From JBCBWG01 sp038523925 (GTDB taxonomy: Bacteria > Pseudomonadota > Alphaproteobacteria > Rhizobiales > Hyphomicrobiaceae), in assembly GCA_038523925.1 (NCBI GenBank), contig JBCBIY010000012.1, forward strand, positions 1 to 64,000: a DNA stretch of 64,000 bases. The letters are read 5' to 3'. The notes under the pieces were generated by a model. That model was not told where the DNA came from. It made no database searches and was given only the letters and a program-made list of their open reading frames with translations. Position numbers and translations under genes: made by a program. This document shows positions 17,585 to 26,431 of the stretch, piece after piece (positions within the stretch are counted from its first letter, which is position 1; each line of letters opens with the position of its first letter).

Positions 17585-18862
17585 ATGCCTGACGCACCGT
17601 CGCCTTCCGGCAGACCCAGGCACTGGAGCAAACCGTTGCCTGACCGGAATCCGCCTGGGCCTCATCCGCCCCGAAATGATCATCCGACAACAGACGTTAC
17701 GCCGTCGGCAATCAAAGCGCAGGGCAACGGCCAGACGTCGCAGGCACCAGCCCAATTTGACGCCGTCCTCAACGACGCGCCACCCGCACCGGTCTATGCA
17801 GCTCTCGATCTCGGCACGAACAACTGCCGCCTGCTGATCGCAAAGCCATCGCGCCGCGGCTTTGTCGTCGTCGATAGTTTCTCGCGCATCATCAGGCTCG
17901 GCGAAGGCGTCGCGGGGTCTGGCGCGCTGTCGGACGCGGCCATGAGCCGGACGATCGATGCCTTGCGCGTGTGCGCCAACAAGATGGCGCGCCAGCAGGT
18001 CACCCGCGCGCGGTTGGTCGCAACGCAGGCGTGCAGGCTCGCCGGCAATGGGCCGGACTTTATTGCGCGCGTGCGCCGCGAAGTCGGGCTCGAACTTGAG
18101 GTGCTGACGCAGGAGCAGGAAGCGCGCCTCGCTGTTGCCGGGTGCGCATCGCTTCTTGATCAGACGTCCGACCTCGCACTTGTATTCGACATCGGCGGCG
18201 GCTCGTCGGAACTCGCCTGGCTCGATCTCAGGGGTCCGGCCGCGGGCGCATGCGGGACCGCACAACCGCTCGCGACATCCGGGCCGTTGCGCAATGCGCG
18301 GCTACTCGCATGGACGTCGCTTCCGGTCGGGGTCGTAACGCTGGCCGAGCGCTTTAATGGCCGCGATGTCACGCCTGAGAGCTTCGACGCGATGGTGACT
18401 GACGTCCTCGACCAGCTTCAACCGTTCGAAGCGGAGGCGCGCATCGCCGATCGGCTTGGCGCCGGTAAAGTGCACTTTCTCGGGACGTCGGGCACGGTCA
18501 CCACGGTTGCCGGGATCCGGCTGCAGCTCGCGCGTTATGACCGGAAGCAGGTGGACGGCTGCTGGCTGCGCGACGATGATGTGCGCACGGTCACAGGAGA
18601 CCTGCTGGCCCAGACTTACGAGCAAAGGTGCGCTCAGCCCTGCATCGGCCGCGACCGCGCAGATCTCGTGCTCGCGGGCTGCGCCATTCTCGAAGCGTTT
18701 CTCAGGCTTTGGCCGACGGAGCGGTTGCGGGTTGCCGACCGCGGATTGCGTGAAGGCATCCTGACGACGCTGATGTCCGAGGATGGATTTCCGAAGTCGA
18801 ACCGCCGCCGCCAAAAGCGCCGGAGGGCGCGCCCGCCGGTGAGCCCCGCTGACGCCGGATGA
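17585..18862 (+). CDS. ppx: Ppx/GppA family exopolyphosphatase / guanosine pentaphosphatase
   Basis: 425 residues. The first 65 or so are Pro-rich and probably disordered. The ASKHA-fold phosphate loops are ALDLGTNNCRLL (near 73-84) and VFDIGGGSSEL in the middle, with a glutamate-bearing VLTQEQEARLA between. Ppx/GppA enzymes remove terminal phosphate from polyphosphate or pppGpp; which substrate is used cannot be told from sequence. It is followed 145 bp later by rlmE, an order common in alphaproteobacteria. A TTGACG at 17535-17540 about 45 bp upstream could be a -35 element, but the -10 is poor. The start could be further inside the Pro-rich region. Confidence 0.88.
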   Translation: MPDAPSPSGRPRHWSKPLPDRNPPGPHPPRNDHPTTDVTPSAIKAQGNGQTSQAPAQFDAVLNDAPPAPVYAALDLGTNNCRLLIAKPSRRGFVVVDSFSRIIRLGEGVAGSGALSDAAMSRTIDALRVCANKMARQQVTRARLVATQACRLAGNGPDFIARVRREVGLELEVLTQEQEARLAVAGCASLLDQTSDLALVFDIGGGSSELAWLDLRGPAAGACGTAQPLATSGPLRNARLLAWTSLPVGVVTLAERFNGRDVTPESFDAMVTDVLDQLQPFEAEARIADRLGAGKVHFLGTSGTVTTVAGIRLQLARYDRKQVDGCWLRDDDVRTVTGDLLAQTYEQRCAQPCIGRDRADLVLAGCAILEAFLRLWPTERLRVADRGLREGILTTLMSEDGFPKSNRRRQKRRRARPPVSPADAG

Positions 18863-19007
18863 CGGTTTCGGGCCCATCCGGGTTCGGCGGAGGTCCTTGA
18901 ACCCGGCCGATGCAGCGTCAAACAAGCCAGCCAGATCAGGGCGGGTCAGCGCGCGCGCACCTGATCGGATCTAGCGGCCGGACTGATGACGCGGTAGCTG
19001 TGTTGCC

Positions 19008-19721
19008 ATGACGCGTCCTCCTCAAAAATCGAAAACGCGAAAGCCCGGTGGTGGCGATCGCCAGCTTCACGTGCGCGTCAAAACCGCAGCGAAGCGGACG
19101 ACGTCGTCGCAGCGCTGGCTACAACGGCAATTGAACGATCCATACGTCGCAGCCGCCAACGCGCAGGGGCTGCGGTCCCGCGCGGCGTTCAAGCTCATTG
19201 AACTCGACGACAAGCTGAAGGTCCTGAAGCCCGGCGCGCGCGTCGTTGATCTCGGGGCGGCGCCCGGCGGCTGGACGCAAGTCGCCGTCGACCGGGTCCG
19301 CGCGCTGGATGGACGCGGGCAGGTGATCGCGCTCGACATCATCGAGATGGAAGAGCTTGCGGGCGCGGAGGTCATCCAGCTCGACTTTATGGCCGACGAA
19401 GCCCCAGACGTGCTGCGGGCGCGGCTGCGGGACGGCGCGGCGGATGTGGTGCTCTCGGATATGGCGGCGCCCACGACGGGCCATGCCAAAACTGATCACT
19501 TGCGCATTATGGGTCTTGCTGAGGCGGCCGCCCAGTTCGCCGAGGACGTGCTGACGCCCGGCGGCGCGTTTGTCTGCAAGGTGTTCCAGGGCGGCACCGA
19601 GCGCGATCTGTTAAACGCGCTCAAAGCGGCCTTCTCGACCGTGCGCCACATCAAGCCGCCCGCAAGCCGCTCCGACAGCTCAGAACTCTACGTCGCCGCA
19701 ACCGGTTTTCGTCGCCGCTGA
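19008..19721 (+). CDS. rlmE: 23S rRNA (uridine-2552-2'-O)-methyltransferase RlmE
   Basis: 237 residues of the FtsJ/RrmJ family. The catalytic K-D-K-E tetrad is present as K62 (RAAFKLIELD), D151 (LSDMAAP), K191 (VCKVFQGG) and E226 (SSELYVA). The SAM site DLGAAPGGWTQVA is at residues 81-93. It 2'-O-methylates U2552 in the A loop of 23S rRNA, a late step of large-subunit assembly. The basic N-terminal tail (about 30 residues) is usual in alphaproteobacteria. Its stop is followed within about 30 bp by the 103-bp repeat array. Confidence 0.95.
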   Translation: MTRPPQKSKTRKPGGGDRQLHVRVKTAAKRTTSSQRWLQRQLNDPYVAAANAQGLRSRAAFKLIELDDKLKVLKPGARVVDLGAAPGGWTQVAVDRVRALDGRGQVIALDIIEMEELAGAEVIQLDFMADEAPDVLRARLRDGAADVVLSDMAAPTTGHAKTDHLRIMGLAEAAAQFAEDVLTPGGAFVCKVFQGGTERDLLNALKAAFSTVRHIKPPASRSDSSELYVAATGFRRR

Positions 19722-19751
19722 CGCGTTGGTTCCGAAGCGGACCGCAAGCGG

Positions 19752-20183
19752 ATATCCCGCTTCCAAGGCCGCGACCGCGGCCCGGCGCAAGCGCCGCCCC
19801 CGCGGAGGTCCCGGCCGCAGGCCGGCGCGGACCGTGAGCGCAAACCGCAAGTGCATATCCCGCTTCCAAGGCCGCGACCGCGGCCCGGCGCAAGCGCCGC
19901 CCCCGCGGAGGTCCCGGCCGCAGGCCGGCGCGGACCGCGAGCGCAAACCGCAAGTGCATATCCCGCTTCCAAGGCCGCGACCGCGGCCCGGCGCAAGCGC
20001 CGCCCCCGCGGAGGTCCCAGCCGCAGGCCGGCGCGGACCGCGAGCGCAAACCGCAAGTGCATATCCCGCTTCCAAGGCCGCGACCGCGGCCCGGCGCAAG
20101 CGCCGCCCCCGCGGAGGTCCCGGCCGCAGGCCGGTACGGACCGTGAGCGCAAACCAAACCGCCAGGCCGCAGGCCGGCGCGGA
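19752..20183. repeat. 103-bp tandem repeat array, about four copies
   Basis: Copies begin with ATATCCCGCTTCCAAGG at 19752, 19855, 19958 and 20061, exactly 103 bp apart, and differ from each other at only one to a few bases. The last copy breaks off near 20154, and a short piece (GCCGCAGGCCGGCGCGGAC) runs to the purH stop codon. Each copy holds three dyads in a row: GGCCGCG-AC-CGCGGCC, CGGCGC-AA-GCGCCG and CCGGCC-GCA-GGCCGG. The period is not a multiple of three, so it is not coding. It fills the gap between convergent rlmE and purH and may act as a transcription barrier. Confidence 0.93.
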
Positions 20184-21770
20184 CTAGTGCCTGAAGTGGC
20201 GCGTGCCGGTAAAGATCATGGCCAGGTCGCGATCGTCGGCGGCGGCGATGACGGCTTCGTCCTTGATTGAGCCGCCTGGCTGAATGATTGCCGTCGCGCC
20301 GGCATCGGCGGCCGCGAGTAGGCCATCGGGGAACGGGAAAAACGCGTCCGAGGCCGCAACGGAGCCGAATGCCAGTGGCGTCTCCTGCCCGGCGGCCTGC
20401 GCGGCCTCGCCAGACTTCCGGGCAGCCGTGAGCGTTGAATCAATACGGCTCATTTGTCCCGCGCCGATGCCGACCGTGGCGCGGTCTTTTGCAAAGACGA
20501 TGGCGTTCGACTTTACGTGCTTGGCGACGCGGAACGCGAAGCGCATGTCTCGCATCTCATCTGAAGTCGGCTGACGCTTGGTGACGACCTGCAGTTCCAT
20601 GTCGTCGATGGTGGCAGCGTCGCGCGCCTGCACGAGCATGCCGCCCGCGACCGTGCGGATGTCGAGCCCAGGCGCGCGCGGGTCGGGCAGTTCAACCGTC
20701 GTTAGCAGCCGAATGTTTGGCTTGGCTTTCAGGACGGACTTCGCGTCGCGCGAGACGTCCGGCGCGATAATGACCTCCGTGAAGATCTCGGCGATCAGTT
20801 CAGCGGTTTCTGCATCAAGAGTCCGGTTGAGCGCCACGATACCACCGAATGCGCTGGTTGGATCGCAGGCGAGCGCGGCGCGGTAGGCATCCGACAGCGT
20901 GTTTGCTTGCGCAACACCGCACGGGTTGGCGTGCTTGATGATCGCAACGGCGGCTCGATCCTTCGGGTCGAACTCGGCGACAAGTTCGAAGGCTGCGTTC
21001 GTGTCGTTGATGTTATTGAACGACAGCTCCTTGCCTTGATGCTGCGTTGCGTCGGAGACGCCCGGGCGCGGTTCCGGCGTGCGGTAGAATGCGGCCCATT
21101 GGTGTGGGTTCTCGCCGTAGCGTAGGTCCTGCAGCAGTCGTCCGCCAATCGCGCGGTAACCCGGCGACTTGTCGTCGGTCTCGTTGGCGAACCAGTTTGC
21201 GATCGCCGCGTCGTAGGAGGCCGTCCGCGCAAATGCCTTCGCCGCGAGCGTCCGGCGGAAGTCGAAGCAGGTGCCGCCATGTTCATCGATGTCGGCGATC
21301 ACCGCATCGTAGTCGGCTGGTTCGACGACGACTGCGACGCTTGCATGGTTCTTGGCTGCGGCCCTGATCATCGCCGGGCCGCCGATGTCGATGTTCTCGA
21401 TGCAGGTCTTCGCGTCGGCCCCGTGCAGAGCGGTTGCCTCAAAGGGATAGAGATTGACCACGAGCAGGTCGATCATGCCGATGCCGTGCTCCTCAGCCGC
21501 CGACATGTGGTCTGGCGCTTCGCGGACGGCGAGCAGGCCGCCATGCACTGCCGGGTGCAGCGTCTTCACGCGGCCGTCCATCATCTCGGGAAAGCCGGTG
21601 AGATCGGCCACGTCGCGCACCTTGAGCCCCGCGCCGCTCAGCGCCTTGGCCGTGCCGCCCGTCGAGACAAGCTCAACGCCACGCTCGGACAACGCCTCGG
21701 CAAACTCGGTAAGGCCGCTCTTGTTTGACACCGAGAGGAGGGCGCGGCGGACTTTGACGGTTTCGCTCAT
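20184..21770 (-). CDS. purH: Bifunctional AICAR formyltransferase / IMP cyclohydrolase
   Basis: 528 residues, start at MSETVKVRRALLSVSNKSGL (21770); the upstream extension to 21812 has no family similarity. The N-terminal MGS-like cyclohydrolase domain shows SVSNKSGLTEFA and STGGTAKAL. The C-terminal formyltransferase domain shows KHANPCGVA and ends in the conserved FTGTRHFRH. It catalyses the last two steps of de novo purine synthesis, AICAR to FAICAR to IMP. It lies downstream of the heparinase-like gene, 126 bp away, in an order widespread in alphaproteobacteria. The stop codon abuts the 103-bp repeat. Confidence 0.97.
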   Translation of the reverse strand: MSETVKVRRALLSVSNKSGLTEFAEALSERGVELVSTGGTAKALSGAGLKVRDVADLTGFPEMMDGRVKTLHPAVHGGLLAVREAPDHMSAAEEHGIGMIDLLVVNLYPFEATALHGADAKTCIENIDIGGPAMIRAAAKNHASVAVVVEPADYDAVIADIDEHGGTCFDFRRTLAAKAFARTASYDAAIANWFANETDDKSPGYRAIGGRLLQDLRYGENPHQWAAFYRTPEPRPGVSDATQHQGKELSFNNINDTNAAFELVAEFDPKDRAAVAIIKHANPCGVAQANTLSDAYRAALACDPTSAFGGIVALNRTLDAETAELIAEIFTEVIIAPDVSRDAKSVLKAKPNIRLLTTVELPDPRAPGLDIRTVAGGMLVQARDAATIDDMELQVVTKRQPTSDEMRDMRFAFRVAKHVKSNAIVFAKDRATVGIGAGQMSRIDSTLTAARKSGEAAQAAGQETPLAFGSVAASDAFFPFPDGLLAAADAGATAIIQPGGSIKDEAVIAAADDRDLAMIFTGTRHFRH

Positions 21771-21896
21771 GGTCACATCCGGTCTTGGCGCAGCGCGTGC
21801 GCGGTCAGGCATACATAGGGTGGGCGCGGTGCTTGTTTAGGTCGCGCGGTGGCGTGCGGCAATCGTTCCGCTGCACACGCATCGGCCAACGGCTGC

Positions 21897-23594
21897 CTAT
21901 GGCGCGCGCTTGAGCGACCAGGCGACATCCGCTTCCCCGTGGCAGGCACCGCGGAGCGCGATCTGCAAGCCCGGCACAGACCGCCCGCCCGAGCCAACGT
22001 GGACGGTTTCCTCGACGAACGCCTGCACGGTGTCGCCCGCGTTGAAAACCCAGTCCGCGCCGCCTGGCAAAAGCAGGCGGATCTCGTTGGCATTGCCCGT
22101 GGTTCTGACGTCGACGTCCGGTGCCACGTGAAAGCGCACAGCGAACGGCACATCGGCTGCAAACCGCATGTCGCCCGATGGCGCCTTCAGGGTGTCGCGG
22201 CCGGAAACGAGCGTGCCGTCCCCTTGAACCGACACGCTGCGCGTGTGGCGCAGACCAAAGAGCCGCGCGTAGCCGTCGTGCTGTCCGGTGAAGCCTTGTG
22301 CCTCCTCCGTCACCACGACCTGCGCCTTGAGCCCGGCTGGGCCTGCGAGAAACGGCTCGGCCGCTGGATCGGACACCTCTCGCTCCAGGAAACTCGCCGA
22401 TGACGAGCTGCCGAGTTCCAGCGCGTTGTGACAGCTCGTCGTCCGCGATCCGGATGTGATCCCCGCGGCCATCGGTTGCGCATGGCCGCAGTTCAAGAAC
22501 ACGGCATCGCTCCCGTCGGACATCTCAAACGAGAACGCGCCGGCGTGCGCCTTGGCAGACCGGGGCAGCGGCGGCGCTGTGGCGACATCGGCAATGACGA
22601 CGACCGGGCCGCCTTCGAGGCGGACGTAACCGTTGACCACGTCCGCCACGTGCGGTGCGCGCGCAGCATCCAGTTTCAAGATGCGGAACAGCGTGTCGGT
22701 CTCGGTCGCGCCAACACCGTTGAATCGCGCGAGGCTCATGTCACCGAGCCGCAGCGTGCGCAGGTAGCCATTCATCTGCGCTTGGATTTCGAGGAGCTGC
22801 GGCGGCACCTCCCGGCCGAGATGATGATGCGTGCGCACGAGCGGGATGAGGTTGGCGAGCACGTCAACAGTGTCCGTCGCGCAGCGCGATTGCGGCCCGC
22901 CGTTGCGGCCAAACTCAGATCCGAGCTCGGCGATCAATAGCGCTTCGAACTTGGCGATCTGTTCCTCGTCTTCGGCGACAGCAAGCGCGCCAAGCAAGAC
23001 CGTGATCAGTGCGATGACGCGTTCGGGACCGTCGGGCGCTGAGCGCCAACGGGCAGCGCCATCGTGCAGATCATCCACGATCTGGAGGATGAGTGCGTCG
23101 TAGGTCTCGGCGTCGGCGTCGGCAAGGAGCGTGTCGGCGTGGTTGAGCAGCGCTTTGAGCCGGCGGATGACGACCGTGATATCGCGCGCGTCACTTGCGA
23201 GGCGATGGCGACCAGCAAGCCAGTCGGCCGTCCAGCCCTGCATCGCGGCAATTGCCTGTTCGGTGTTCTGAGCGCGCAGCGTATCTAGCCACGCAAACCC
23301 GGCGGCGAACCGCGCAAACCGGTCCGAGGGCATCGCCACGTCGAAGAGGCCGAGGCCGTCGAGCATGATGCTTTCGCCGTCGAAGTCCACGCGGTCGGCT
23401 GCAAGGTCGACGCGGACCCGCGGGTCCGTGACGCCGAGGTGGCCCGGTGAGATCGCGAGGGATTCACTGCGGCCGGTCGCGGTTTGGGAGCGGAAGAAGG
23501 CTGACCCCAGTATCTTCGCGGTCGTCCGCCGGCGCAGTGCCGCAAGCCGCGCGTGGCGCTGTCGAAGCCCCGACGTGAACGTCGAACTGAGCAT
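21897..23594 (-). CDS. Heparinase II/III family protein
   Basis: 565 residues from ATG 23594, chosen because GGGGGA lies 7 bp before it; ATG 23612 is six codons upstream. The N-terminal half is alpha-helical (toroid-like) with WLDTLRAQNTEQAIAAMQGW and ADDLHDGAARW-type helices. The C-terminal half is the heparinase II/III beta domain, with HAGAFSFEMSDGSDAVFLNCG around the middle and TGQHDGYARLFGLRHTRSV later. The family comprises polysaccharide lyases, but this alphaproteobacterial group beside rsmB and purH has no proven substrate. No signal peptide is visible, so a periplasmic lyase role is not supported by the N-terminus. Confidence 0.8.
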   Translation of the reverse strand: MLSSTFTSGLRQRHARLAALRRRTTAKILGSAFFRSQTATGRSESLAISPGHLGVTDPRVRVDLAADRVDFDGESIMLDGLGLFDVAMPSDRFARFAAGFAWLDTLRAQNTEQAIAAMQGWTADWLAGRHRLASDARDITVVIRRLKALLNHADTLLADADAETYDALILQIVDDLHDGAARWRSAPDGPERVIALITVLLGALAVAEDEEQIAKFEALLIAELGSEFGRNGGPQSRCATDTVDVLANLIPLVRTHHHLGREVPPQLLEIQAQMNGYLRTLRLGDMSLARFNGVGATETDTLFRILKLDAARAPHVADVVNGYVRLEGGPVVVIADVATAPPLPRSAKAHAGAFSFEMSDGSDAVFLNCGHAQPMAAGITSGSRTTSCHNALELGSSSSASFLEREVSDPAAEPFLAGPAGLKAQVVVTEEAQGFTGQHDGYARLFGLRHTRSVSVQGDGTLVSGRDTLKAPSGDMRFAADVPFAVRFHVAPDVDVRTTGNANEIRLLLPGGADWVFNAGDTVQAFVEETVHVGSGGRSVPGLQIALRGACHGEADVAWSLKRAP

Positions 23595-23672
23595 GCCGAT
23601 ATCCCCCGACATCAGGGCTTAAGCGCCGTCCGTCGGTGCGCCAATTCCGGCTGTGGAAAAGGCCGTCAGGGA

Positions 23673-25016
23673 TCAGATGGATCGCTTGCGGAGAGCAGCG
23701 GCGTAAAAGCCGTCAATACCGGGCATTGGGGCGTCGGCCGCGAATGCGAAGTGCGGCAGCGTCCGCAGCGCGCCGTCGGTGGTCATCCAGTCAGCGGGCA
23801 CGCCGAGGGCTGCTGCGTCGATTGCGACGGTCTCGAACTCGGGGTGGGCTTCGAGAAATGCCGCCACCTGATCCGGGCCTTCATCGGTTTCAAGCGAGCA
23901 CGTGCAGTAGACCAGGGTTCCGCCCGCGCGCACGAACCGTGCTGAGCGGGCCAGGAGCTCCGCCTGCAACGCGACGAGCCCGCGCACATCGTCTTGCGTG
24001 CGCACATGCAGGATGTCGGGATGGCGGCGCAGCGTTCCTGTCGCCGAGCAGGGCGCATCGAGCAGCACGCCATCGAACAGGGTTTCAGGCTCCCACGTGC
24101 GGGCATCCGCCGTCGCGATGCTGGCGGTGAGGCCAACACGATCGAGGTTGGATTGAAGCACCACCAGACGCTTCGCCGACCGATCGAGCGCGGTGACATC
24201 CAGACCGGCGGCCGCAAGCTGCATCGTCTTGCCGCCGGGCGCAGCACAAACATCAAGGGTGCGCGCGCCTGCGGCCGCATTGCCGGCGTTGATCAGGATG
24301 CGGGCGGGAAGGGTGGCGGCCACATCCTGCACCCACCACGCGCCATCTTGAAAGCCGTCGAGCGCCGCGATGTCATGGGAGCCCGCAAGTCTGAGCGATC
24401 CGGTTGGCAGTACGGTCGCCGAAAGTGCGCTCGCTATCTCCTCAGCGCGCTCGAGCGACTTCGGCGTGATGTCGAGGTCGGCTGGCGCGAGGGATGCCGT
24501 CGCAATGGCGCGCGCCGTCTCCGCGCCGTAAGCGGCAGTCCATCGGTCAAGGAACCAGGCCGGGATGTCGTGTTCGCAAGCATCGAGCGCAGCAAAGCGT
24601 TCGTCGCCCGTCTCGCTCAGCCGGCGCAGGACGGCGTTGCTGAGCTTCGAGAAGCGGCGGGCGCGGGGGTGCTTCTGGCACTGCGTGACAGCAACGTTGA
24701 TGACGGCATGGGCGGGCGCCCTGATGAGGATGAGCTGGGCAGCTGCGAGAACCAGAATTGCGCGCAGCGGGCCTGACTTTGGCGGGATGCCCGTCTCAAG
24801 ATAGCTTTCGACGAGTGCCGTGAGTGAACCTGCCCGGCGCAGGCCCGCGAGCAGGATCAGCCGCGCGAGGGCGCGGTCACGGGCCGGGATATCGGTTTCG
24901 CCGGACTTTGCTATGGCGTCCGGGAAGGCGGCATCGAGCGGCTCGCGCCGGTCCGTGATCGCGCGGAAGGCTTCGACGGCGATTGCGCGCGGGGTCAGGC
25001 CCGCCGCCGCGGTCAT
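23673..25016 (-). CDS. rsmB: RsmB-family 16S rRNA (cytosine) methyltransferase
   Basis: 447 residues from ATG 25016; the open frame upstream overlaps the htpX end and lacks similarity. Residues 1-150 form a NusB-like RNA-binding domain (PRAIAVEAFRAI and ARRFSKLSNAVLRRL). The C-terminal Rossmann domain has VCAAPGGKTMQLA and two family cysteines: DAPCSATGTLRRHPD and VYCTCSLETDEG, the catalytic and release cysteines of m5C methyltransferases. The Escherichia homologue makes m5C967 in 16S rRNA. It is 31 bp downstream of htpX in the same direction, probably co-transcribed with the heparinase-like gene and purH. Confidence 0.9.
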   Translation of the reverse strand: MTAAAGLTPRAIAVEAFRAITDRREPLDAAFPDAIAKSGETDIPARDRALARLILLAGLRRAGSLTALVESYLETGIPPKSGPLRAILVLAAAQLILIRAPAHAVINVAVTQCQKHPRARRFSKLSNAVLRRLSETGDERFAALDACEHDIPAWFLDRWTAAYGAETARAIATASLAPADLDITPKSLERAEEIASALSATVLPTGSLRLAGSHDIAALDGFQDGAWWVQDVAATLPARILINAGNAAAGARTLDVCAAPGGKTMQLAAAGLDVTALDRSAKRLVVLQSNLDRVGLTASIATADARTWEPETLFDGVLLDAPCSATGTLRRHPDILHVRTQDDVRGLVALQAELLARSARFVRAGGTLVYCTCSLETDEGPDQVAAFLEAHPEFETVAIDAAALGVPADWMTTDGALRTLPHFAFAADAPMPGIDGFYAAALRKRSI

Positions 25017-25047
25017 CGTGTGGCCTGCATCAGTGTCACGCGCGCGC

Positions 25048-26013
25048 TCAACCCCAGGGGCCGCGGCGGCTACGCGATGGACGCCGGCCCCATGGCCCGC
25101 TTGCGCCGCGCGACGGCTGAGCGGCGCGTTCGGCGCGCGACGGAGCGGCCCCGTCGAGCCCCATGTCACGCGCCTGCTCCTGCAACTCGGCGATCCGGTT
25201 CTCGGTGTTCGGGTGCGTCGAGAACAAGTTGTCGAAGCCGCGGCCGATCAGCGGGTTGATGATGAACATGTGTGCGGTCGATGGCAGTTCCTCGGCGCGC
25301 TCGTTGGGGATGCGCTGGGCGTAGCTTTGGATGCGCTCAAGCGCTGATGCGAGCCACAGAGGGTTGCCGCAGATCTCGGCGCCAACGCGGTCGGCCTTGT
25401 ATTCCCGGGTCCGGCTGATCGCCATCTGCACAATCATGGCAGCCATTGGCGCAAGGAAGATCGCAGCGATTGTCCCGATGATGCCAAGCCCACCGTTGCG
25501 GTTGCCGCCAAACAGCATCTGGAATTGCAGGAAGTTGACGAGCATCGAAATCGCGCCAGCGATCGTCGCAGCCATCGCCATGATCAGTGTGTCGCGGTTT
25601 TTCACGTGCGCAAGTTCGTGCGCCATGACGCCGGCGATCTCTTCGCGGCTGAGGCGTGAGAGCAGGCCTGTCGAGGCGGCGACGGCGGAATTCTCTGGGT
25701 TACGGCCGGTCGCGAAGGCGTTCGGCTGATCGCTCTCGATGATGTAGACGGCCGGCATCGGGAGGTCTGCGCGCTCGGCAAGCTGTGCGACGAGGCGGTA
25801 GAAGTCCGGCGCGGTCTGCTCGTCGACGGGCTGCGCACCGTGCATGCGCAAGACCATCTTGTCAGAATTGTAATAGCTGAACAGGTTGATGCCGGCTGCG
25901 AGAATGAACGCGATGATCATCCCGTTCGTCCCGCCGATCAGGCCGCCAATCGCGACGAACAGGCCGGCGAGGGCTGCAAGCAGCAACCCGGTCTTGATAA
26001 AGTTCAGCGACAT
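25048..26013 (-). CDS. htpX: Membrane zinc metalloprotease HtpX
   Basis: 321 residues. Two hydrophobic segments lie at residues 8-28 and 31-48. The zinc motif HELAH is at residues 132-136, and the third ligand glutamate is in the later REYKADRVGAEI block. Two more membrane segments lie between. The C-terminus beyond residue 285 is Arg-rich and probably disordered. HtpX degrades damaged inner-membrane proteins. It heads a minus-strand run htpX-rsmB-heparinase-like-purH. Confidence 0.95.
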   Translation of the reverse strand: MSLNFIKTGLLLAALAGLFVAIGGLIGGTNGMIIAFILAAGINLFSYYNSDKMVLRMHGAQPVDEQTAPDFYRLVAQLAERADLPMPAVYIIESDQPNAFATGRNPENSAVAASTGLLSRLSREEIAGVMAHELAHVKNRDTLIMAMAATIAGAISMLVNFLQFQMLFGGNRNGGLGIIGTIAAIFLAPMAAMIVQMAISRTREYKADRVGAEICGNPLWLASALERIQSYAQRIPNERAEELPSTAHMFIINPLIGRGFDNLFSTHPNTENRIAELQEQARDMGLDGAAPSRAERAAQPSRGASGPWGRRPSRSRRGPWG

Positions 26014-26140
26014 CTCACGCTCATCACCAACTGCCGGTGGCCGGCGCAGAAGCGCGACTGTTCGGCCTACGGTAAATCGTTTCGTTAGCCGCTATATGTG
26101 TGGGTGACATGAGCGATTGCAACAAAGCGAAGACGCGACG

Positions 26141-26410
26141 ATGACAGACGCACCGCGCCGCGACGGCATTGACGAAGATGTTTTGGACGACGAGGCACCG
26201 GTCGACGCGGCGCTGAAGAACGCGCCGGCAGAACCGGTTAATCAGTCGCCGGAGGCGCAGCGCGCGCTGGCCGAGGCCGAAGAACGCCGCCGCTTGGCAA
26301 AGGCCGAGGACGAAAAGCGCGCCCGCGCCCGGGAGGTGGGCGGCGTCGATGGGCCCGATCCCGTGCGGTACGGCGACTGGGAAAAGGGCGGCATCGCCTG
26401 GGACTTCTAA
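26141..26410 (+). CDS. DUF1674 protein, SdhAF4-type succinate dehydrogenase assembly factor
   Basis: 89 residues from ATG 26141 (an in-frame TTG lies 24 bp upstream). It is acidic and helical, with an Ala/Arg-rich stretch (RALAEAEERRRLAKAEDEKR) near residues 45-65, and ends in the DUF1674 signature DPVRYGDWEKGGIAWDF. Mitochondrial SdhAF4 members bind flavinated SdhA during complex II assembly; the bacterial role is inferred by homology. The gene stands alone between divergent htpX and convergent aminotransferase. Confidence 0.85.
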   Translation: MTDAPRRDGIDEDVLDDEAPVDAALKNAPAEPVNQSPEAQRALAEAEERRRLAKAEDEKRARAREVGGVDGPDPVRYGDWEKGGIAWDF

Positions 26411-26431
26411 CGCCGCCAAAGCATCAAGCGA

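Noticed and set aside
19752..20183. CRISPR array
   Set aside because: The whole unit repeats with no unique spacers, and no cas genes are in the window.
19680..20187. Several overlapping repeat-rich reading frames
   Set aside because: They are by-products of the 103-bp array. The period is not a multiple of three, and frames change between copies.
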